Positions 12,530-21,494 of a stretch of 64,000 nucleotides of DNA are shown in pieces. Positions within the stretch are counted from its first letter, which is position 1. Every line of letters begins with the position of its first letter. The stretch is from Pagrus major (taxonomy: Eukaryota > Chordata > Actinopteri > Spariformes > Sparidae). Both the position numbers and the translations under genes were made by a program. Under the pieces are notes generated by a model. It did no database searches, was not told the DNA's origin, and saw nothing but the letters and a program-made list of their open reading frames with translations. The stretch lies in assembly GCF_040436345.1 (NCBI RefSeq), contig NC_133221.1, positions 16,675,165-16,739,164 on the forward strand, given 5' to 3'.

Positions 12530-13918
12530 ATGTATTATATAATCAAGAAAATCAAACGTAACATGCTCGTCCACTAAAATTGTTGTCAGTTACAATTAAT
12601 CATTCAGCATCAAACCAAACTTGGCTCGTGTCGTCAATTAATTGTTTAAACGCTTTAAAACAAAGTGACTGTTGAGAACCACTGCTTTTAAATGTGTTCA
12701 ATATATTCTTACAGTCATACACGCAAAGAAATCAAGAAAAATAACAGTGGAAAACAAACTACTGTCGAATAACATCGAAGTCCTGGTTATTGTTGTTGTT
12801 TTATATTGTTCCGACATGTGATTTCCACATTATCGGATGTTTTCCAACAGTAGACGTTTCAAATCACAAAACATTGCATTGATTTCATTCATTTAAAATT
12901 GATCTTAACAAAAATCCTACAACAAAACATGTGAAAACGATTAAGACTCCTGTCTCCAGCCGTAACTTACATATTTGTTATACCATCCGCTTTAAGCAGG
13001 CTTTCAAACTTTGACAGATTTAAAAGAAGAAAACTTATGCACCAAAATTATGATTGTCAACTCGATATTTCATAAGCACTGTCTAATACACTGAACACAG
13101 TTCCAGTACAGAGTGAAATGAGCGATTATAATGAAAAAGAATAGGTGAAGTTAAATATTCCTGCATTAGAGACGGTTGCAGCACTTCCTGATATTTTCCT
13201 CTGGTCACCACCAGAGGTTATCAGCCCCCTGTCTCATGGCTGAGGCTGACAGGGGCCTGCAGGCTCTGACGCCTCCACACACAACCAAAAACAATGCAAC
13301 TTTTTCTTATTTTTACGTTTTCAATGTAAAATCGGTGGCTGATCAGGGTGCAAAGCGTCGTAAAGCTTTTACTTTTGATTATTTAGTTTTTTATTTGAAC
13401 AGATTCTTTCTGGTTTTGTGAGTGTATTTCGGGTCTTTCTTTGTTCGGCAGAGTAAATGTTAAACTCGGCCGTGCAGGCTATTTGTTTACTCTTGCTGAC
13501 AACTTTAGCCAAATAAAAAGTCAACCTTCAGGAAACACTATATTGCAGTGCTCGGCCAGTGGAATATAATTTCAGATTTACTTCGACAATTGTAAATAAA
13601 ACTATTTTGAATATGCGCATATGGATATTTCTGTGTTTATTCACTGTGAGATTAAATACATTTCAAATTAAAATTAAACATTAATGTACATTTCAAAGAA
13701 AAGCTGTCCCGTTGAATTACCCCTAAGTTTTAATAAAATAATGAGCATATTCTGCCAGTCTTTCACGCTGTTATTTAATATCAGCTATGTTATGGCTCAT
13801 CTCAAATCACTACTCAGCCAATTTAATACACAGGCAGTTTTTATAAAACATCATTTCTGTTCTAATGTTCTTAAATATTAGGAATTAAAATAGAAAGGTT
13901 ATATTTTTTAAAAAAGAC

Positions 13919-13928
13919 CTCAAGTTCA
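13919..13928 (+). promoter_or_regulatory. CTCAAGTTCA motif
   Basis: Member of a set of four exact plus-strand CTCAAGTTCA 10-mers (10661, 13919, 15428, 16764). The surrounding ACCTCAAGTTCATC is shared with the copy at 15428. Confidence 0.35.
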
Positions 13929-14399
13929 TCACCACTGCGCACTTTTACTTTGAAGGGAATAATAATTTAAAAAACGCCCATGCCTCTAAATTATTCATCA
14001 TATTCCTACACGTTAGTTTTATCTGTTCAACGCACAGCGTTTGTTCTGAGCTTAAAAAGTCATAAAACAAAGTCCACGTAGGCCTACAGCCATATAGGAG
14101 GAAAACGGCCATACCTTTAATCGTTATCGAGTGGGCGACGTCGTATTATCATTTCCTCTCGCTGTGTCGACAGTATGGCTGCTTGCTGCGGATTACTGGT
14201 GTTGGTGTGAGACGTCAAAAGTCCTACCTGTCCTTCGTGGTCAATAACACACACCTCATGATGAGTGAATGAAACCATTGGTGGTTCCAGAGGCGTGGGG
14301 CCAGAACAACAACTTTTAAAGGACTTCTGCAAAAAACACAAAAGATCAGAGCCCAAACGTTAATGCAAAGCTCTTAGAGATGGTCAGAAATGCAGGTCA

Positions 14400-14640
14400 G
14401 AGGATATCGCTACACTTCCCCTTTTTTATGTATTTATGGCATGTCATTAAGCCCGGCTGTCTAGACAGGGAAATAACACCTTGTTTGCCTACAAACAAAC
14501 CGCCAGCATTGGTGTCCAGCCCCCTATTTATTATTCACAATCTGCTGTGATGTCAAGGTCAAAGTGACTGCATAGTCATGGTCAAGGGTAAATCAGGAGA
14601 CCCAGAACTTTCCACAAGGATTGAAAATCCAGGAACCAGA
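14400..14640. promoter_or_regulatory. Candidate conserved non-coding element with TCAAGGTCA
   Basis: About 240 bp of complex, non-repetitive sequence without a long open frame. It contains TCAAGGTCA at 14553-14561 and related GGTCA-type elements up to 14590. Its composition and motif density look like a regulatory element, but conservation cannot be judged from one sequence. Confidence 0.3.
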
Positions 14641-14944
14641 CAAACAAAAAACTTCAAGTCTGACGGCTTGGATTCTAATCAACAACCTCAGAAGATCTGA
14701 GGAGTTGGAAAAAGTGACGGAGTGCAGCCCACGACTCGCCTATAGACACATTAAAGCACAAAACAAAACTATGTTGTGGGGACGATATTTCTGGGGGAAA
14801 GCTACAACGCTAGACACAGTAGACACAAATGTGGACCTCAGACGTGAATTATTCTGGCTGAAATAAGAGTCAGAGGCTGTATTTATTTTCATTTACGTCT
14901 AATGCAGAAACTAATCTGCGTTAATGTTTTTATTCAGATTTAAA

Positions 14945-14965
14945 TCTCAAGTTACAAACTTGAGA
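14945..14965. repeat. Perfect inverted repeat (9-bp arms, 3-bp spacer)
   Basis: TCTCAAGTT, then ACA, then AACTTGAGA. The arms contain the CTCAAGTT core that recurs in this interval, so this may be a palindromic version of the same motif. Confidence 0.6.
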
Positions 14966-15427
14966 AGGACTCATCTCAAAGTAAAGCACCTTCAACTTGT
15001 TTATTCTCAGTGCAGCCATGTTTAAATGTAATTATCCACATATTTCCCATTTTCATTATGTTACTTGAGCAGCCTAACGTGCCTTTTTTAAAATATTCAG
15101 GCCTACATACTCAACCCAATCGCCGGAATGAATATTTGCCAAGTACGCATCTGCAAAACCACAGATAACGTTTCTTTATGTTGCAACTTTAATCCTCGAT
15201 AACTCAGGTCGCATGTACAAAAACACTTCCCGCATTACGCACGTGGTAAATAAAATATCTTAATAAATATATAATTTCAGAGCAAAACTATAGAAACTCC
15301 ATGCGCAATGCATCTTTGGACGGATTTTGCGCTCAGTGTGCGTGAGCGCATGCGTATTATTTCTATTAATAGTTGTGTTTAGGTGTTCAGATAATTAAAA
15401 ACGAGTTCATATAGAATCAAATGAAAC

Positions 15428-15437
15428 CTCAAGTTCA
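15428..15437 (+). promoter_or_regulatory. CTCAAGTTCA motif
   Basis: Shares a 14-base context with the copy at 13919-13928. See the findings for the motif cluster. Confidence 0.35.
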
Positions 15438-16304
15438 TCGCAAAACTCACCTGTTCTTTTTGAAACAGAGTTACAGCAGCAGCACGACTAAAATCCAAAT
15501 ACGCACGGGGCTGCAGGACTATAGAACATATAGAGTATATAAGGTTTCATGTGCTGCAAAAGTACAATTACGCGCGTAAAAGTTTGCCATTTTCATTTAC
15601 GCACGTATTCCTGATGTCTCACAGAAAGCATAATCAGCAGAATATGGTGCGGGCAAATGAATTAAATACACTGCTCAACGAATTCTTGCGTGCGGGTTAT
15701 AATGCTCACTAATTTGTACCTTTGGCATATGGAAATAATACTGAAAATAAGACTGTGTAACCCACTGAATGTTTTTGTGAGACCTGAGCCCTGATATGCC
15801 TTTAGGCCTGTTTGCGAAGATTGTACCAACTGATCCTCCGCCAAGTAACAGGTAATAATACATCTTTGGTATCAACTTTGATAAAAGTATGCGCTGGGAG
15901 CTGAAAGGCAGGGTAGGATAGAGTGACTTTCTCTCACCCGCCGACTGTGACCCATTTTTAAAGATCAGGTCCTGCAAGTTTTAATTTTCTCCCAGGATTT
16001 TGTGTTTTTCTTAGTTTGCAAGCGTCAGAAAATGCGCGTTGCTGCTCACCAACCGTGTGCAATCACTGATCACCTCCTGTTGCCATTAACAGGATCTTCA
16101 GCTCTCCACTTTGTCTTAATCAAGCACTTTGCAACATAAAATCTTCACTCGCCCATCCGCTGCTGATGTTATAGACTCATGTTGAAGAGGAAAGGCGATA
16201 GCGGTCAGAGCTTCTGCTGCCTAATGACACCAGTGTAACTCGAAACGAAAGGAAATGCTGCAAGGGTTGATTGACTGAATATTTAAGCATTTTCATAATC
16301 ATCA

Positions 16305-16310
16305 TTTATT
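16305..16310 (-). terminator. Candidate hoxc13 poly(A) signal
   Basis: Minus-strand AATAAA about 930 nt past the hoxc13 stop codon. A variant ATTAAA lies at 16480-16485. A 3' UTR of 0.75-0.95 kb would be reasonable, but transcript data are needed to choose. Confidence 0.4.
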
Positions 16311-17242
16311 TATGAAACACGTTACCAGTACGTAATTCAACACCACAATACAGTTCACATACTGCACGAAAAGTAGAAATTACAGGCTCCGTACAAGGTG
16401 TGTGATCAGCTGCAATGCTACACTAACAAAGACAACAAAAAAAATAAACGGTTGTGCATTTATGTGTAATACTCACTGACTTTAATGGTTTACAATCATT
16501 CCAGTTGCATGACAGAATCCTTCACTGACAAAGGAAAACATACAGGTCTTGGGATATTCCAGTTTACAGTTCCGCCATACTAGATAATATGAATTAAATA
16601 ATAAAGGCATTGCACTATACAGATTAACAACATAGCAGCCTTTGTTTTTACCCCAGGCTTAAGAGAACATATCCCACACAGAGGAACATAGCTTTTTGAA
16701 ATTCAGCATCACTCTTTCACTCGAAAGTCCTCTCTGTGAGCTTTCTGTTGAAGATGTTAAAGTCTCAAGTTCAACGTGTCATTACGCCACAATTCATGTC
16801 CATATGGCGATTCAGTTTCGAAAATGACAAAAGAACCGTCTCCTCTGTTTTTGATCTCCCCGTTGCAAGTCTTAGAAATGTCACCAGTCCTTTCGTGATT
16901 TGGCTTTGGAAAAAAATGAAAGAAAAAAGGAAAAAACACGCAATACTTGTCTTTGAAATACAGATATCGTTTTAAATATTATATATTTATATATGTACAT
17001 TCATATAAAACAAATGTGAAGTGAATTTTCAATATTTTCACAGTTTTTAGAGCATTGTCTCTAAATTGAAAACAGGGGGCGTGTTGGCATGGTCGATGCA
17101 GATGATGGAACTTAAATTAAAAGAAAAAACACTCTGCCAAAATGTTCGTCAGCCACGATTTTTCGATGCAAGAGGTAAAATATATGGCAAGATGTTTTTG
17201 GAAGGTATGAGTTGCAGTTTCAAAAGGAGGTCGCTGATCTTA

Positions 17243-17499
17243 TCAAGTAGTGTGCATGTGAGTGCTCTTGGATTTACTGACAAATTTTTTCTCCTTGACT
17301 CGTCGATTTTGAAACCAGATGGTGACTTGACGCTCTGAGAGGTTGGTGCCGGCCGAGATGCGCCTTCTCTTGTCTTTGGTGATGAACTTGCTGGCTGCAT
17401 ACTCTTTCTCCAGCTCCTTCAGCTGGATCTTGGTGTAAGGGACACGCTTTTTACGCCCACGACGATAACTGCTGACCTCAGGCTGCAGTGGCACAACAT
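17243..17499 (-). CDS. hoxc13a: hoxc13 exon 2 (homeodomain exon)
   Basis: Second coding exon of Hoxc13, encoding residues 222-306. The acceptor AG is at 17500-17501. The split codon G|AT gives Asp222 and the exon reads [19 protein letters not shown]. The homeodomain spans about 236-295: [20 protein letters not shown] leads in, and helix 3 is [13 protein letters not shown] with Gln50 (residue 285) and Asn51 (286). The [20 protein letters not shown] block is group-13 specific, and the tail [11 protein letters not shown] is of HoxC13 type. Residue 272 (homeodomain position 37) is Gly, codon GGC, where the group-13 proteins I recall have Thr or Ala. The other DNA-contact residues look normal. The product is a nuclear DNA-binding regulator of posterior and integumentary development, as known for the family. 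Confidence 0.97.
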
Positions 17500-17714
17500 C
17501 TGCAAAGGAGAAATGCCAGGAAAATATTAGACTATGCGTAAAAACACCGCAATGTTTTGCTTCACAGAATCAAAAGCACTGCAGCTGACAAGACTGGTCT
17601 ATTTCTGAGACAAGCTGGGAAATGTTACATGTCATTACTGACAGAAAATGTAAAAAAAATTTTTTTTAAAGTTTTAAAATAATTGTATTTTCAAGATAGA
17701 GGCTCCGCTCTGTC

Positions 17715-17717
17715 GTG

Positions 17718-17774
<57 letters not shown>
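17715..17774. repeat. (TG)n microsatellite in hoxc13 intron
   Basis: About 30 TG units with a single TGCG interruption near the 5' end. It is about 215 bp from the acceptor of hoxc13 exon 2. Confidence 0.96.
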
Positions 17775-17778
<4 letters not shown>

Positions 17779-18288
17779 GGAGGGTGGATGAGCACACAAC
17801 AGATTTTTCTCTGCAGTCAGATTCTCAGGTGTGCTGCACCTGACATATATGAACGCATTAATGTACAGTGTGTTCTACATGTGCTGCTCGGTGACGGACC
17901 ATCCTTTGTTTCTGTGCATGAACTCACTGTCAACTTACAACCACTACAGTTGTGCATTGTTCCCAATGACCAGTGATTATTGTTTTTCCTTGGGCTGCAC
18001 GTCAATACTTTATCTGCTGATTGACTAAACTACACAACAAACCTCGTTGTTGTGGGATAAATCTCTTATGGAGACGTTTAATTAAACTGCGGGATAGTGT
18101 GTCAGTATAAACCACAATTATTCTCAATGTGGGCGCAATACGCCAGGAAGTGCCCGGCTGGAAAATAGAAATTATCATCTGCAACTAAACTGATAACAAT
18201 TGAAAACTTTAAGTTTTGATCAATCTTATTTGTGTTACACGTAATTTATTTGACACTTCTCTGAGTTTCCCGAAAAAATACACTTGTG

Positions 18289-18326
18289 GTTTTTTTTTTG
18301 GTTTTTTTTTTTGTTGTTTTTTTTTT
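18289..18326. repeat. Poly(T) tract with G interruptions
   Basis: About 38 bases of T runs separated by single G or GTTG. On the transcribed (minus) strand it is an A-rich tract within the hoxc13 intron. Confidence 0.9.
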
Positions 18327-19831
18327 AACTATGTTCTTTCTGAATCTCTTGAAAAAAGCCCCCAAACCTTTTTGGCAGTGGGAACCTTTTTTGTTCAGGT
18401 AAGTCAAGTTCTGGGATTACACCCTTTCGCCAAGGCTGGAGCTGAGTGCAACACAGCCAATGAGAAACATGACAGGACAAGTATGGCAGTACCTTGAGAA
18501 ATAGTGGCAAGATGTGAGACATGGAGCTTTTTACCCCCATGCAATTTTACAGTCAGGGGCTGTGGATATTTCGCCACAGTTGATGTGCATATGACAGATC
18601 ATAATTTTGGCCAATGGATATTCAAACAAGAATATATAGATTATTATTATTATATATTAAATATTCTTTCATAAGGAAACTGAAGATGAGTGAGGGTGAG
18701 AGTTCATGGTTGGTGTATTTTAAAAATTTTAAGAAAAATTGTTGCGTGTGCCTGTGTGAGTCAGTTTGTGTGCATGTGTGTACATGAAGCGAGACAGGGG
18801 GACATGGACCGCGCGCGCTTGTGTTTTCACGCATGTGTGCGCGCGCATTTGACTGCGTGCCCGTGCTTGCGTGGCTTGTGTATTTTCAATTCAAATGGGG
18901 GCAAATGTCGTGAGGGAAGACGCGTCGAGGTCCGAGAACATCCCTATCTGAGATTTAAATTACCTGCAGATTTCACAAAGATAATAAACAGTTGTGGTAA
19001 AAGCAGCAGTCTAGTAAACACTCTGTAAACTGCATACTGTTCGGGCCCCAGCGTTCATTATCAGATATCATGCATGTTGCATGACAGTAAGTAAAGCAAA
19101 AGGCGAGTCTGGATTATAATGTCAACTGATCAGTGGTTGTGAACCTTTTGTTTTATTTGGTGCTGAAGTCTGCAGGCAATAGAAATGTTTGACAAATAAA
19201 TCCTGCTATATGCAAAACACTGTGGACACATCGCAGAGCGCTGAGATTTATTGGTACAATCCACACACAGTAGGCTAGCTTAGTCACTATATTGTCAAAC
19301 AGGGGGCAAAGGTATGCACCGGTGTTTCCTTTCTGTTGTACGTGACTGAGCCTGAACTACAATCATCATATGACTACAGAGACAAACAACTGCAAATGCT
19401 CCGTTCCTGGAATAATGTTAGCCACTTATGGGCCATGTATCTGAAAAGCTCCTTGAACTCCATTTTTTTGTGAATTCTGTCATTTTGCGTACACTTCTAA
19501 CAAAATGCACGATTATTTCTTCAATGTTAAACAGAATATCAGTGTCTATGCTTTCAGAGTCCATAAAAGACACATGATAACATGACAGTTGCACGTTTAT
19601 TCAGCACATTTTGAGTTCCCCTGGACTTCCCTGTAAGTTGATATTGCCACTTAATTGGCACATAATAAAAATCCAAAGACTAAGCCATAACCTCGCAGCA
19701 GGGTAAAAATATCTAACTACATTTAAGTAGCTTTCTTGAAGCCTCCAAGCCGCTGGACTAATATATGAATTTCCAGGCTGCAGGAGACAGCTTTTTAAAA
19801 AAATATAAATGCAAAGATAAATTTGCCTTAC

Positions 19832-20495
19832 CTGGAAAAGGTGATTTCCAAAGATGAGCTGACTGCGTTTGGTCTTTGGAGCAGTACACCTGCCCATCCC
19901 AGCCATTGGAGAGAGCCCAGTGCTGGTAGCCCTCCATGGGGATCAATGCGTCGTGCCGCGGTTCAGGATGGGCACTGATACTGGGCACCACTGACACGTC
20001 GAGGTATCCAGGGACAGCCTGATATGAGCTGGCGAAACTCGGGTAGAAGGCAAACTCTTTCGCCCTGGAGGACAGTTCTTCCGTGGGCAGCGCTGTGCTG
20101 GGCTCGGCATATTTCTCTGCGGGATGGTACGAGCAAGGCTTCTGCTGCAAGTTCACGTTGTGCGAATGAGATAATCTACAGCCGTAATACGGGTTTCCAA
20201 AGGGGTAACCGTAGCTCAAAGATGCACTGGATGATGTCTGAGGAGCGGGACACTGCCGGCCGGTGTCTGGAGAGGAAATATCCGAGTAGACGGAGCCCTG
20301 GTGGGTCGCTATGGTGCCAGAATGTCGTCCCAGCGCGGGGTGCGACATCAGGTCCCTGCAGTGGGTCGCAGGGCAATTACCGCTCAGTCCCTCCATTGTT
20401 TGGCTTTTATTCTGGTTGTTTTCATTCGGGCTTTTTTCATAAACGTACATCAAGGTGTCCGCCCAGCGTGGATGCAGAACCAGCGAAGTCGTCAT
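19832..20495 (-). CDS. hoxc13a: hoxc13 exon 1
   Basis: First coding exon, encoding residues 1-221 plus one base. With exon 2 the protein is 306 aa, the length I recall for zebrafish Hoxc13a. The start is ATG at 20493-20495, giving MTTSLVLHPRWADTLMYVYE, the conserved HoxC13 N-terminus. Next come MEGLSGNCPATHCRDLMSHP and GSVYSDISSPDTGRQCPAPQ, then the tyrosine-rich LSYGYPFGNPYYGCRLSHSH of the group-13 N-terminal domain. Later blocks include KEFAFYPSFASSYQ, PGYLDVSVVP and GYQHWALSNGWDGQVYCSKD. The exon closes with HLWKSPFP, in phase 1. Near-identity to the fish 'a' copy from memory supports hoxc13a over hoxc13b. An overlapping 241-codon frame on the opposite strand (20024-20749) is a shadow. No more posterior Hox gene is recognisable upstream. 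Confidence 0.97.
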
Positions 20496-20621
20496 ATCAG
20501 GGGCTGCCGATGCTTTTTAAAAGTCGACTACTCCAAGACGGACACCTCATTTCCAACTACATTTTACACCAAGCGCATGCGCACACGAGGCCCTCGTGTG
20601 TCCACTTCATTAAGAATCTGG

Positions 20622-20744
20622 CACGTGATACGCTAACAAGTCCTACGAGATTGGGCTTGCGAGTTGGGGCAGAGCAGCCCTTTAAAGACCCACTGCCTCA
20701 CATGTCACAGTTTTTTCCTGCAGAATACCGAGTCATATCATTGG
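20622..20744 (-). promoter_or_regulatory. hoxc13 proximal promoter region
   Basis: Upstream of the ATG on the minus strand lie a CACGTG E-box (20622-20627), a TTTAAAG TATA-like element near 20680-20687, and a CCAAT (20740-20744, 245 bp upstream). A second AT-rich TTTTAAAAAG lies only about 20 bp before the ATG, too close to serve as a TATA box. The start site is not determined. Confidence 0.4.
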
Positions 20745-21148
20745 CTTAAATCACTTAGACCCACACCCTTAAAGGGGAGTTTGAATACTTTCAGGATTGG
20801 GGCAAACGAAAACAACGTATGAAATTTGGCCGACTCCGAGGACTGCCAGAGAATATAACAGCCTATGATACACGTCACAGTATGTACATGGAAAATAAAA
20901 CAAAAACATAAATATCTAATAATGAAATATCTGAATTTTCTACTTGCTTCCTGACGCATTGGTGCGCAAACTTTGTGTTTCCCTCAGTGGATACGGTATG
21001 TTCCGGATGAGGTTTGGGCTGATTGTTAAATCTTATAATAAAAAGAAAATGATTTAATCTGGAATCCCTGGTCTGTAGTCAATTTATTGTCTATAATAAA
21101 ACTAAATATTGCGCATTAAGAAATGCAGAGCTCTCAAAGCAAATATAT

Positions 21149-21180
21149 GTGTGTGTGAGTGTGTGTGTGTGTGTGTGTGT
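21149..21180. repeat. (TG)n microsatellite
   Basis: About 16 TG units with one GAG interruption, roughly 650 bp upstream of the hoxc13 start codon. Confidence 0.93.
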
Positions 21181-21457
21181 AAACCATCCAATCTTATCAA
21201 GACTCCTTTTTCTGAAGGACGCATTTCCTTTAAACCCGAATACAACTGCCACTGGGTCACCTATTAACATGCTGAGATGAGAATCTGTCACCAACCTTGC
21301 TGTGGACTATTACTGTTCCAGCAGGACATTTTTAATTATGTTTACTAATAATGCTGACTGTCAGATAGATCAGATGATATTATGGAGGCTGAGTAACTTA
21401 TTTTTTGCATGACTTGATTCGTTTAATTTAGTTTTTAGAAACAGTTTTATATCTGCA

Positions 21458-21494
21458 GTGTGTGTGTGTGTCTGTGTGTGTGAGAGTGTGTGTC
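21458..21494. repeat. Imperfect (TG)n microsatellite
   Basis: TG units broken by TCTG and GAGAG interruptions, followed by further GT-rich sequence to about 21518. Confidence 0.85.

Larger units (their letters stand above)
9332..17242. other. hoxc13-hoxc12 intergenic interval
   Basis: About 7.9 kb without a supportable coding gene. Its lower end carries the hoxc12 promoter and its upper roughly 0.95 kb the probable hoxc13 3' UTR. It holds poly(A) at 10986-11003, a (TG)n microsatellite at 12471-12527, a perfect 9-bp-arm inverted repeat at 14945-14965, and a dense set of TCAAG(G/T)TCA motifs (10662, 10692 minus, 11801, 12356 minus, 13920, 14553, 15429; another at 16765 in the likely UTR). I see no transposon remnants, as usual for vertebrate Hox clusters. 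Open frames here, such as 14621-14866 plus and 15675-15977 minus, match nothing I recognise. Confidence 0.75.
17500..19831 (-). other. hoxc13 intron
   Basis: Single 2,332-bp phase-1 intron with donor G|GTAAGG (GT at 19830-19831) and acceptor TTTGCAG. It holds a long (TG)n microsatellite at 17715-17774, a T-rich run at 18289-18326, and alternating GT/CG sequence near 18735-18860. A CTCF-like partial match lies at 19296-19309. No internal exon is apparent. Confidence 0.94.

Noticed and set aside
13208..13217. CTCF-like CCACCAGAGG
   Set aside because: The second half of the motif (GCRS) is absent, so the match is incomplete.
1..20495. HoxC microRNAs or a HOTAIR-like RNA
   Set aside because: Known HoxC microRNAs sit by more anterior genes, and I saw no matching hairpin. 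HOTAIR is not recognisable in fish by sequence.
20024..20749. 241-codon plus-strand frame overlapping hoxc13 exon 1
   Set aside because: It is a shadow of the conserved minus-strand exon; the translated product resembles nothing and runs into the promoter.
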